Source: Rhizophagus clarus
Lineage: Eukaryota; Glomeromycota; Glomeromycetes; Glomerales; Glomeraceae
NCBI GenBank assembly: GCA_015698045.1
Contig: BLAL01000357.1
Span: 124,001-188,000, forward strand
Length of the DNA stretch: 64,000 bases
Reading direction: 5' to 3'
The notes below the pieces were generated by a model. That model saw only the letters and a program-made list of their open reading frames with translations, was not told the origin of the DNA and searched no databases. Both the position numbers and the translations under genes were made by a program. Shown piece after piece: positions 26,490-37,345 of the stretch (position 1 is its first letter; the number at the start of each line of letters is the position of its first letter).

Positions 26490-27908
26490 TGTTAAATACT
26501 GGTAATTAATTGTTTTGAATGAGATTATTAATAAAAAATTTTAGATTTTAATATCCTCCTTATTCCAATCATGTAAGTCAAAAAAATTTGACAATGATGG
26601 ATTTTTCTATAACTCTGGTCAAGTTTATAATGCTGGTTAGAATTATTAAATTCGTGATACGTGTAATTCGAAGTCGCGTGACTAACGGGACTTTAACGTT
26701 AACACGTAAGACAGCGTTCAATTGTACTTAATATTAATTATTTGATACAAAAGGAAATCTAAATAGATTCCGACCTCTTCGGTCGCAAAATCTAAACATG
26801 CATTTAAAAAAGTACCTGATCAAGAAAATAGATGGAATGGTAAGTCGTAAATAAGCGAATGTGATACGAAAATAAAAAGTTTATTAGTATAGAATAATTT
26901 TATGCATAAAGAGTTTAGATAAACTGATAAAGCGATATAAAAATTAGGTGTATCTGTAGTATAGATGGTTTATTTTTTGTTTTTTCGTCTCAGCTTTTGC
27001 TCTTTTTCTTTCTCTTTTAACGTATAACAACGCATTATTCTAAGGTGTCGTAAGGGTTTAAGTATTTAGGTATTTGTTGTTTGATGGTTTTGTCTTGTAG
27101 TTTTTAGTTTATTTAGGGTATAGTTACATCCATGATTTCATAGGTGTAAGTCCTCATTCAGTCCATTGTATGTGATAGACGATGTTTAATAACCAAATAA
27201 ACAAAAAAATATTTATTATGATAATAATTATAAAAATTTTGAATTCAAAAACTATATTTAGGGTAATTTACATACAAATAATTTTTATGCACATATAAAT
27301 TACATGTAATGTTTCGAGCACATTGCAGTACGATCGTACTGCACTAAATTACACTGGTGCTTTATAGAAACTTGCGTGCAACTAATAGAATTTGCGATTC
27401 TGGAGTCTGACACTACCGAACTATCGCTAATCAGTTGATTTGGACAATTCGATTATCAATTCGAGCTAGTCTACTATCTAGGTACGTCCTTGTCAGACAC
27501 ATATAGATCTCTATTTTTTCATTTTTTGAAGAATTAACATGGAGAAATATTTACGTTCTTTTCATAAATCAATACGGTCACATTTTAAATTAAATACGCC
27601 TTGCCTGTTAAAATTGTCGTAAATTTTAACCTTATAAAACAAGTTATTGGCATATAAACGATAAAATTGATTAACGTTGATTAGAAATTATCGGCATAAC
27701 GGAATCATTCATTTCAGAAAAAATTTCTGGTATATAGAGTATTCCGATATGGCGAAAATTTTTGATACACTGTAACTCATTAAATCATATGAAATTTCCC
27801 GTTCCACATATTATATCCTTATTTATTTTTACTATGCGATAAATTATCAGTACAGATCTCATATGCAGTACATTATACAAAGATAATAGTGAACTATACT
27901 AATCCATA
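26490..27908. other. Intergenic region with possible LINE tail and palindrome
   Basis: No gene supported. About 26,970-27,215 is T-rich and ends in AATAACCAAATAAACAAAAAA, which may be an old retrotransposon 3' end (inference). A perfect 20-bp palindrome lies at 27324-27343. Confidence 0.4.
27324..27343. repeat. Perfect 20-bp palindrome
   Basis: TGCAGTACGATCGTACTGCA equals its own reverse complement. It sits in AT-rich intergenic DNA and has no gene within about 500 bp. It could be a dimeric protein-binding site or a chance cruciform. No second copy was found in the window. Confidence 0.6.
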
Positions 27909-29072
27909 TCAGACTATAACCAATCGTAAAAATACAACCAGCTCTATCCCATTAAAAGAACTAGTAGCTACAAGGGGAATTAAAACGCATAATAAAAGGA
28001 AAAATAAAAGAAAAAGAAAAAATAAAATAAGAAAGCGAAAAAGATGAGTCCATTGAAAGTAAGTGATTAAACTATGAGCCATTATGTAAAAAGTTGCTAG
28101 TGGTGGCATAAATGAATGCAACCTGTGATCTCTTTGTCGTTTGGACCCTTCTAATGTGTAAAACTTGTTCGGATCGAATTTAATGGTTACATTGATGGTG
28201 TGTAAAAGTATATGTTGAGATATGTGTGTGATTATCTGTTTTGTAATTGCGCGAGTAATTTTTGAATATTTTCTCTGTAATATTCATTTTGCTTTTCCAT
28301 GCTTTGAATTTTTCTTTAATATGTGTAAGGTACGTTGTTTTGTGATTAAAATATGCTGTTGAAGATAGAAGTAAATTCTTTCGTGATGAATCCTCGAAAT
28401 GTGAGGTAAAGGTCCATGTTGGAAGTGGTGTCGTATGAATGTCGGTCGATCCAATTGAAAATTCTGTTACGTTTAAAATCTTTGTGCAAAAGAAAATCTC
28501 CTTGTTCACAATTATTGAGAAGAAATGTTTTTAAATCACAAATATATTGTTTGAAGTACGGTATGAAATGCGTTAATGCTTCGGTGCATGACCGTGTTCG
28601 TTTGTTTCTATTGTTGATCTGTACCACTAACAGTTCGTATGATTATTGATAAATTTTGGATAATTACATTGCAAAATGTCCATGGGTAGTTAATGATTAC
28701 TGGATATTTTCATTTGCCAAGAACGGAGTTTTGTTAATAAACGACTTGTAGGCGAATCGAAGGGGTTAAATTTGAACCATTTTGTCGTTAAATCCCAGTC
28801 GATATGTTTGTTATAACTAGCTTGTTTAACTTTATCCATTCTATTATGTGAAAACCAGTTAAATAAACGCCGGTTGTTGGTTATGGTACGTGTGGTTTTA
28901 CGTATATTGCGGTCAATGACGTGTATTGTATCGATCCCGTATAATATGTGAGAAACGGTTAATCCTTGTTTGGCAACTTTATCGGTTATATCGTTGTTTG
29001 GATCGTTACTATGAGGTTTGGCTTTGTGTAATTGGACTCTAAGTTTGTTGGTTCGAACGTTCCACGTCTCGA
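27909..29072 (-). pseudogene. LINE ORF2 remnant: RNase H domain and C-terminal tail
   Basis: On the minus strand a frame open from about 29,072 to 28,690 reads ETWNVRTNKLRVQLHKAKPH followed by SNDPNNDITDKVAKQG. This matches the end of a retroelement RNase H (the H-x-x-D-x-x-N-x-x-AD-x-LA-type segment, here with substitutions). It continues through FNWFSHNRMDKVKQASYN to a TAA. Further C-terminal blocks follow in shifted frames down to about 28,180, including LTHFIPYFKQYICDLKTFLL and FKAWKSKMNI. A hydrophobic open frame at 28121-27909 may be 3' untranslated sequence. Non-LTR retrotransposons with an RNase H tail are abundant in Rhizophagus. The endonuclease and reverse transcriptase are missing, so this is a 5'-truncated dead copy. 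Its upstream end abuts an A run at about 29,077-29,090. Confidence 0.65.
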
Positions 29073-29175
29073 ATTTAAAAAAAAAAAAAAATTTTCACCG
29101 TGTATATTATCACGTGAGGTTAATGTTATTGGTTCGTTTATGTGTATGTATCATCACGTGTTTCAGTAATACTGT

Positions 29176-29624
29176 TACTAATAGATTCTATTATACCCCG
29201 GATGGCAAAAGATGGCTCATAGGCTACTTCGATACCGATTTCACTATCGAACAAGCGCCTTACAAATGGTCCAAGAACATTAGCTGTCACGAATTAAAGA
29301 AGACTGTTGCGTCAGCGCAGTCGTCAATGGTGTCTCAAAAAGCTGGAGATGGAACCTCCACCGCGTCAAAGGGCGAGCAGGGATCTAAAGTGCCTCCTAA
29401 AGGACGAGCCGATGCTTCCAATGCCAAGAAGAATAAGAAGAAGATCACCTTTTGGTCCTGCTAACAAGAAGTAGAAATCTTCGAAGCGTAAAAGGTCCAA
29501 ATCCTCTCGTGGAGCGACCGATAACAAGCAAGTGGCGGATTTGTTGTTGGGAGTTCTTAATTTATTAGTGCCAGGTGTTCAAGGAGATGTTAGGAAGGGC
29601 CGTGGTTCTAATAGACAGTTCTAA
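29176..29624 (+). pseudogene. LINE ORF1-like (gag-like) remnant
   Basis: The plus strand reads FYYTPDGKRWLIGYFDTDF and later KWSKNISCHELKK, then a basic, serine-rich linker (KGRADASNAKKNKKK). The frame shifts by one near 29,445. The continuation PFGPANKK meets a TAG, then goes on KSSKRKRSKSSRG and VADLLLGVLNLLVPG to a TAA at 29622-29624. The DGKRWLIGYF segment with a lysine-rich tail resembles ORF1 products of Rhizophagus non-LTR elements; I base this on family resemblance, not a search. It is GC-richer than its surroundings. A pyrimidine-rich 3' flank follows. Codons before about 29,170 in the same frame are not part of the gene. Confidence 0.55.
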
Positions 29625-29807
29625 CTTTCTCTTTCCCCCCTCCCCTTTTTTAGTTAGAACGGAGTTTATTTACTAACACGTTCCGTTTGGAACAAACTTC
29701 TGCTTTTTTGTAGTTTTTTTTAGTAGAAGTTCTTTTAATTTTTTCGTTATTGAGAATTAGACATTTAGACTGCATCGGCCATAATCAAGTTGTCGTCACG
29801 ATAACAG

Positions 29808-30262
29808 CCTGGCAGCCTGGCGCATGTCTGAAATCTGTGACAGGTTTTGTGGCAAATTGTGGTGCAGCTAAAAATACAATAATAAAAATTTTTACTTACA
29901 CACTTCAACATATAGATATAAAAGTATATAATAGATGTAATTTTGATTGCTCTGCAAGTTTACCTAGAGTGCTAAATGCTTTTTTAAATGTCACTTTTGG
30001 TCTATTCAAATAAAACAATTTTTTCGCCAAAATCCATTTTAGAATGATCGGCAAAGACGATAAAATCAATTGTTCATATGTAAAGTCAAAAACGGCTTTA
30101 AAATCTGCTTTTCCAACTCTAAGTAAACTTGCAGAGCGGTAAAAATAAATTTAGGATAAAATTTTAAAAGCTCTATGACAAAAGGAAGAATAGTTATTTC
30201 TCTTTTTCCAAATTGCCGCGTCACAAAACCTGTCACAGATTTCAGGTATGCCAGGCTGGCAA
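29808..30262. mobile_element. Foldback-type MITE, about 455 bp
   Basis: The terminal arms match over about 50 bp. The left reads GCCTGGCGCATGTCTGAAAT then CTGTGACAGGTTTTGTGGCA; the right read inward gives GCCTGGCATACCTGAAATCT then GTGACAGGTTTTGTGACG. A second inverted pair lies inside: CTCTGCAAGTTTACCTAGAG (about 29,950) against the complement of CTCTAAGTAAACTTGCAGAG (about 30,117). The element is therefore palindromic over much of its length. It has no coding capacity. It appears inserted between the ORF1 remnant and a TAAA-repeat tail. The target duplication is not clear: GCCTGG repeats at the left edge blur it. Confidence 0.75.
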
Positions 30263-30289
30263 CCTCTGGCTCTTTGTGTGGGTTTTTTT

Positions 30290-30389
30290 ATTCTGATATT
30301 AGAATTTTCGGTTTTTTTCAATAGAAATTTTTTCTTTGTATTTGTAATAGTCTATAACACCTAAATAAATAAATAAATAAATAAATATT
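30290..30389 (+). repeat. (TAAA)n tail, probable 3' end of the LINE remnant
   Basis: A T-rich stretch ends in CACC followed by six TAAA units (from about 30,362). Non-LTR elements often end in short A-rich tandem repeats. It lies downstream of the ORF1 fragment on the same strand, separated by the foldback element, so it may be that element's tail. This is an inference. Confidence 0.5.
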
Positions 30390-31313
30390 ATATCAAACTA
30401 TTTTAATAGTTTCAGAAAAGTTTCGGTTTAAGACCAGTTCCGGTTTATTAATATTCCATTATATCGAATTTCACCGTGTAACATATGTTGTTTAGGTTCT
30501 TGAGCTTTTCATATAATAATTTCATTATCACCTGGCTGCTAATTGGTTTTTAGGATTTTCCATCACTATAAACTGGCGGACCAATGACCTAGTTTAGTAT
30601 ATAAATGGGTTATCATCTGAATTGCAACTTTATCTTTATCATTGATGATTTCCTGTGAGATAACCATTATAAGGACAAATATATTAATATTAATCTTCTC
30701 GTCTATATAATATACTGTACATATATGGAGTCAAAATTTAATGCACGTAATGAGTCAAGTCAAAATTTTCGTATTATAAGTTAATAGAGGTCGGAGATTC
30801 GGAGATCCGCCTAAATTGCGCATCATTTTTCAGCTCCGACCAGCATTAATGATTTACGCAGTATGTTTCTTTTCTGATTCTAGATAAAAACCTATATATA
30901 CAGTATACAACATACAGCAAATATGTTTATTCTATCCGTATTATACATATAATCCTCTCCGCCTTTTTTCCTCCGCACAGATTTGGAATGACAATGTACG
31001 GTTATTTTTGAATGGATGCTGATCATATCTATGTATAACAATTCTAGAAAATTATCATCTTAACAGTGGGTCACACGAACTAGATGTGAAATTTCTGATA
31101 ACGTTCTTTATTAATAAAGTTTTTATAAACGATCGATAACTAACGAAATAATTCAGATTTGCCGAAGAAATAAAAAAAATTGTTGCCAGGATTTAAAAAT
31201 TCGAATTAAAGGAAAGAAAATAAAAAAAAAATCTAAAAAATAATAATATAATAAATAATAAAAAAAAAAAAGAAAAACGAATACATGTAACGAAATTATA
31301 TGTAATATAACGG
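30390..31313. other. AT-rich intergenic region
   Basis: No gene supported. A small inverted pair GGTCGGAG...CTCCGACC lies at 30789-30841, and A runs precede the HMG gene's stop at about 31,160-31,275. Confidence 0.5.
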
Positions 31314-31889
31314 TTAATATGCAGTATAATCCTCATATGCAGTATAGTCTTCATTTACAAAATAATCATCATTTACTTCAAACTCTTCAAACAAAGGATT
31401 AACGTCATAATTAGTTGATTCAACTTCTCCGTTATTGAAAAATGAATAATAATCAACTTGTCGCTTATGCTGTTCGTAACAGAAAATACAAATTCCAGAG
31501 TTCCAAGTAAACGAGCTACATATCTTACACTGATACATTGAATCGGTTTTATATAGATGATCTACACAGTTATTACATATTTCGGAATTGTTGTTGATAC
31601 CGCAATTTACACAGCAGTTTTGCGTTTCAACCCGTTGACTAGATTCTTGTTCATCTTCGATTACGTCCCGATTAATTTCATATATCAATCTATATCGGTC
31701 TTTTTCTTCCTCGGATAATTTTTTCCATTTATCTCTGACTATTCTATTATAGTCGCACATGGGCATCCCAAATGGTCTGTAGGGCATCATCTCATCCCGA
31801 TACAGAAAAAAAATATTTTTTGTTTTTTTCTTCTTTGGTAACGGTTTATCGGACAAAGATGGACAAAAAATCACACATAAGTTATCCAT
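31314..31889 (-). CDS. HMG-box protein with two C-terminal zinc ribbons
   Basis: Starting at the ATG at 31889-31887 gives 191 residues; the frame is open 23 codons further upstream, but that extension is hydrophobic and the HMG homology does not need it. The HMG box spans about residues 19-75: KKKKTKN, F27-F-L-Y-R31, W55 in RDKWKKLSEEEK, and Y70-E-I-N. Four CxxC pairs follow: C93/C96, C105/C108, C121/C124 and C134/C137. The 8-residue and 9-residue spacings within each pair of pairs suggest two zinc ribbons. The tail is acidic and tyrosine-rich, ending in a repeated EDYTAY. The HMG box would bind and bend DNA; the ribbons and acidic tail could recruit partners (inference). None of the other HMG genes in this window has zinc ribbons. 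It is intact and intronless. Confidence 0.8.
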   Translation of the reverse strand: MDNLCVIFCPSLSDKPLPKKKKTKNIFFLYRDEMMPYRPFGMPMCDYNRIVRDKWKKLSEEEKDRYRLIYEINRDVIEDEQESSQRVETQNCCVNCGINNNSEICNNCVDHLYKTDSMYQCKICSSFTWNSGICIFCYEQHKRQVDYYSFFNNGEVESTNYDVNPLFEEFEVNDDYFVNEDYTAYEDYTAY

Positions 31890-33769
31890 GTTATAGTGTA
31901 AGTTAAGAAAATGATTTACTTTTAAAGTTAATAAAAAAAAATCATTTACTGTTTTCAATTAACGAAAACAACGAACAGAACAAGGCCATTTTATATTCAA
32001 GGATATGTTACAGGAATAACAAATCCGTGTATGTCATAATTTCCAGCGGAGTTTTTCTTCCTCTTTCTTACATTCATCATTGTACATATTTTTTAGTTAA
32101 TTAATAAAATTTACCGAATATCTTAAATGTTTATTATCACGTGTTTCGATCATATTATTCGAGGGGGGAAAGGCGGGGAGATACTTCTTTTTATTTTGTT
32201 ATGAAAATCGATATTGCTAATTATAGATCTATAACTATTATTGTAAATTAACTTTAGAAAGAAATTCATCCAAGAAAGTCGATACCGTAGTACTACGAAA
32301 GGAACTATTTTCGCTTCATGGAATATTCCATCATATTTAAAAGCTTTCCGTTAAATGTAATAATATTTGCTTTCTATTTAAAGCAATAAGTTAATTTATC
32401 ATTGTCAAATTACTTAAACAGTTATTGGTGTAAATTACCTTGATTCTTCGAATTCTAATTTTCAATGTTCCTCAAGTTATTTTAACCGTGATTATTTCAT
32501 CATGCACAGCCCTCAGTTAAGAAAAAAACTAAGAACAACGTCAGTAATATCCGAAATTCATTTGTTAATTACCATTTAAAGAAAGTCAATTTCTGTGATG
32601 GTTCAAATAGTTAACGAAATTAATATTTCAAACAAATTTTACCTTTTTTAGTCGATAATAAATTTTCTGTAGACCTTTGTAACTTTCCAAATATGATAAG
32701 TAACAAAGGCTGAACATGAATAGATTATTTTTCATTTGAAACTTGCATTTTGTGAAAGTAACAAAATTTTTGAATGACATTTAGCCACCTCTAATCATGA
32801 CTAAAAATGAAATTTATCAAGGAAAATAATCAAACATTTTAAACTGTCGTGTAATTATTTTTGTTATGACAATATGATTTTCTTTTGAGTATTTCAATCA
32901 TTCAATCTAATCTAGATTAGCACAGATGATCACACAATTCTAACCAAATTCAGTTCCGAATAAATCAAATATGATTGGGCGAAGATCACGTAATTCACGT
33001 GAATCAAGAAAATTGATATCATGAATATATTTTGTTCAATATTGGAAGTAAATTTCCTATTTTCTGCAAAGAAAAATGGTTTTTATTACCTCATCTGATG
33101 ACAACATGACGACATGATACATTGTTAAATTCCTATTTTAATACATATAATCACATATGTTATACAAATCACCCGTTAAAGAAAAAAAGGAAAAGAATAA
33201 TCGCTCACTTTTATATATTATTTCATATTCAATGATTAAATGTTATGGTGAATATTAGCCAATTAACAGATTGGCTAATTTGATATGATACTTTTTTTTT
33301 ATTTCTTTTTTTACTTTTAAATTAATTTTTTTGAATTTTTTTGTGATATTGTAATGTTTAATAGTATTTTATTATAAAGAATATAATATTATACAATAAT
33401 ACTTTACAAAAAAAAAAAAAAAAAAAAAAAATAATAATAATGAATTTAAGGTTTTTCATTAAATATAATAATCAATTTTAGTTATTGATAGAATTTCCGA
33501 ATTTGAAAACCCGAAAATACCACCAATATTGGTACTTTACCAGGAAGTTTGGTTGCTGCACAAGAAAAATATTTGTCTCGCAATTTTTTTTTCTAGAAAA
33601 TATTAAAGAGGTCATTAATAAAAAAAAAATCTAAGATACAATGATGATACCAATATGAGTTAGTATTTAACAGCATTTAGCGTTACATAAATAGTATTTC
33701 AAATCCGTCGTCATATATATTTGTATTCATTCATTTATTTTATTGACTTAATCAATTAGCAAAAAAAAA

Positions 33770-34070
33770 ACTTAACCGGTTAAATAACAGTTAACTAAAT
33801 CTTAACAGGTCAATTAACCGGTCAATTAACTGGTCAATTAACCGGCTATTATTAATGCTTTGTGAAACTTGTCATATAATGAATATTCGTTAATAGCATT
33901 CTAAGGAGCAATTTCTAATTGTAATCGTCCATTTTCGATCCGCCATTTGGCCCACTTTGACCGTTAATTTAACCCGTTAAATTAACTGTTATTTTAACCA
34001 ATTATGATAAGTACCTAACCGAAATTAACCCGATTGAAACCGTTAATTTTAACCGAATCAAACTTTGCCC
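33770..34070. mobile_element. Degraded hAT-like MITE
   Basis: Inverted arms occur as AACCGGTTAAATAACAGTTAAC (about 33,774) and, read inward from the right, AATTGGTTAAAATAACAGTTAA (about 34,001). The left half also has three AATTAACCGG/AACTGG tandem steps. The right end read inward begins GTGGGCAAAGTTTGATTCGG, resembling hAT termini. No matching left terminus or target duplication remains, so the assignment is tentative. Confidence 0.45.
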
Positions 34071-36539
34071 ACATACTTTGTGTATAATGATTTAATAATA
34101 AATGTTTAAAAAATTTTTAGTCGTCAATAATTTGATATTTCACTTAACCAAAAAGAAAAAAGAACGGACCTTGATTTTTGAACAACCATTTTTTATCTCA
34201 TTCTTATTACTTTTTCGACAATGTATTATATAATTTATGAATATAATACTTTTTACATATAATATTATGATACGTAAATTATAAGTAAAGTTAAAAAGAA
34301 GATACAGAAGAAAATAGTTTTTTAATTAATAATTTAAATATCAGCAAATTTTGCTTGTGTAACCTGAAATTTTTTTGAAGAATAATATTATTTTATTATT
34401 ACTTTCTTGGGGGGGGGGAATAAAATAGTTACTTCTTAGCAGAGACTACAATCTAAGATCGACAGCTTACTTTTTTCTAAAAGTTTATTGAATGAACTGT
34501 TTCACGTGACATTAAGTATCATATGGTTGAAAAGTTCATTAAGCGAAAAAACGAACGAATAAAGTTATAATAAATGAAAAAGGATGTGTTGCACAAAAAT
34601 AGTTCTCATGATTAATGAAAAATCAAGTGCTAGTGTGTGAATTGACGATCGTCAATTGATATCTATTCGCTGAAATAAATAAAATAGATACAATTGTAAT
34701 GAATAAAAAAGAATATTTAAATTCGATCATCTTTATTTCTTGCTAAAAAAGATTGATTGTTCAAAAAAATAAAAAAAAAAAAAAATGTTCACATGACAAT
34801 GATTGAAAATATACCTATTTTGTTGCATAATAAACGCTTCCCAAATCATTTATACTGTTAGTGTCACTGTTAGTGTCGGTGTCGCTTATTGGACAATTGG
34901 ACTTGGTCAAATTCCAACTATTGTTATCAACCAATAAAATCAATTTCATTTAACGATACAATCATAATTTTCAATTTATTCGTTCTTTTTCGTTATAATT
35001 AATATTAACTATCAATAATAATAAAAAAATCTTCTAAATAATTTGGTGATTCTAAATTTTCTACAAAAATATTTTTGAACACCCATTTAATCAATGTTGA
35101 ATTGTTTAATATTATGATTTATGAATTAAAATAAGCATTGACAAAACTTGTTGATCTTTAAATTCATCTCAATCTCGATGTTCCTATAATTTCGGGTATT
35201 TATACATACAGTTAATACCGAACTTGCTGTTTTTATGTAATAGACCCAAATAAAAAAAAAAAATTTTTATACCGAATCTCAACTTCATAGTGAGTCGCAA
35301 AAGTTTGTTATATCAAAAATTATTGGTCTTAATTTTGGCTAGAATTAATATTAGTTAGTTATAATTCCTGCTGAAATTAACAGTAATTTGCAAATCATGT
35401 GAATTTTGGGTACATATCGAAAATTGTTTATTCAGATAATAAAGCTAATATATAATTTATCCTTGAACAAAAAGACTTCCAATGGTCTTCTCAAACGCGT
35501 AATACCGCACGGATAAGAAGCATTCTTAAGTACGGTTTCAAACGAAGGTAACGAGAATTTAAGGGTCGACACCAATACGTTGCGCCGTAGCGGATCTGTT
35601 GAAATTTTTAGTCTCTTAACGTAGTAATAATCACTTAACATGAAAGAATTCGTGTTAATTTTTTTCTTTTTTGATGTTTTTTTTTAGAGAGAGTTTCCGT
35701 TTTCATGCTTTCTCCTCCATTTTTTATTCTCCTTTCCTTTTTAATTTCTCCAGTGCGTACAACTTCTGCCTCGATGTTCGGCTATCAGGAATTCTCTTTT
35801 TTATTTTTTTTCCCTAATAGTATACTACCTTCTGGTGGGAATTTTTCATTAAAAATATTTAAACCCAGGTTTTCCCATTAAAAAATGTTTAAAAAGCATT
35901 TTCTTAATTCGCGGCGCTCTAAAATCCATATACTGTATTCCTGCGTGATCCCCATTACTATTAAATAAATAAAGCTAGTATATACCATATCGAGTTTTAT
36001 ATGACAACAAGATTATTTTAAATACTTATTAAGATATCGTGGGTTTGTTACACAGACGAGTCAAGATAAATCAGATCTTCGATAAGAGAACAATCGGTAA
36101 CAATTTTGGTATAACAATACTTTTAAAGATCATCATATAAATCCTGATATGTCATTGTATCAGAATTACACAACAAAAATTACTATATACCCTTAACTAA
36201 GAAACGAAAGTAAGTCAATTGCATGCTTCATATGGGTATTTTTCATGTCATTACTGATCAATCGAACATATAACAAGTACATAAAAAGTAAAACTTCAAA
36301 AGATTTTCTTAGACGTGTTCAAAGACACATAGCTATGAAAAAAACTAATGAAATGAACATATACACATACCTGATACAATGATAAGCTCTCTTTTATATT
36401 AGCCATAGTTCAGCCTTTAATCAACCTTTGATGTTTTATTTTCTAGTTCTTATGATATTATATTAAAAAGAAAAGAAAAAACAAATCATATTATGGACTC
36501 ATTCTCCAATACCAAAAAATGATCATTAACTTGATATCA

Positions 36540-37345
36540 CTTATTTTTCAAAAGAGGTAAAGATTAAATAAAAATAATCTTTAGCTTTGAAAAATAATAA
36601 GGTGCATCTTTATTTTGCAAGGGTAACGTCTATTTGGCTCTCAACCTGAACTAAAAGAATTATTGGGGTAATAAAATATTACTATTAACCACTTAGTTTT
36701 TAGTTCTTTATACTTTCTTATTATAAAGGTCTACCAATTCCAAAGAAGGGATTGGTTATGTGCCTTCCTTTATCCTAATAATAAAAAGTATGCATACTGT
36801 TAACAGTTGGCATAGAACATATTAAGGAATTTTTAAGACATGTTGAGAAAGAATATTTTAAAAATTTCTGGAATATCAATACTCTCATAATAGGCAAATA
36901 TAAAATAAAAAAGCTCCAATACCAAGCCTGTTTTGAACCAAAAAATAACTTATCACTAAAAGAAATTCTGACTACTCAAAGTACTCAAAGGTTCTGCTTT
37001 CTTAGCTGAGAAGCAACTTGAACGTTCATCACAGATGAAAATTCATCACAGATTTTGTTTCTAAAGAAAGTGGTACAATAATAAGATAAAAATAATTTAT
37101 AGCTTTAAAAGTTCTATTATTTTGCAAAAGGCAAATCTCATTTTAAAAGAATTACCAGATGAATATTGCTGGTAACCATCCCAGTTTTTAGTATTTAGAC
37201 ACCCTATACTTTGTCATTGATAAAGGTCTGCCAATTCCGGAGGAGGGATTGGTTATGTATCTTCCTTTATCCTAAATAAAAATATATATACTATAATAAT
37301 CAATCCTTTCACAGAACAAAACATATTAATATTCTTTTGGCAAGG
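36540..37345. repeat. Degraded direct repeat, two units about 545 bp apart
   Basis: Unit 1 (about 36,540-36,790) and unit 2 (about 37,080-37,280) share, in order, AAATAATCTTTAGCTTTG/AAATAATTTATAGCTTTA, TTATTTTGCAA, AAAAGAATTA, TATACTTT and ATAAAGGTCT(A/G)CCAATTCC followed by GGGATTGGTTATGT and CTTCCTTTATCCTAA. The plus strand in between has coding-like patches (EHIKEFLRHVEKEYFKNFWN near 36,810). It looks like a tandem duplication of part of a now-dead gene of unknown kind. Confidence 0.5.

Noticed and set aside
28416..28649. 77-codon plus-strand open frame
   Set aside because: Antisense to the LINE ORF2 tail, which has the better coding signal.
29018..29175. Upstream extension of the ORF1-like frame
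   Set aside because: These codons are antisense to the LINE RNase H remnant and cross the A run, so they are not part of ORF1.
29750..30013. 87-codon plus-strand open frame
   Set aside because: It lies mostly within the left arm of the foldback element, and its cysteine-rich look comes from the inverted repeat.
30789..30841. GGTCGGAG...CTCCGACC inverted pair
   Set aside because: Eight-base arms with no flanking duplication; could be a hAT remnant, but cannot be told from chance.
35432..35641. 69-codon minus-strand open frame with mixed composition
   Set aside because: No recognised domain, no paralogue in the window and alternative plus-strand readings look equally coding-like.
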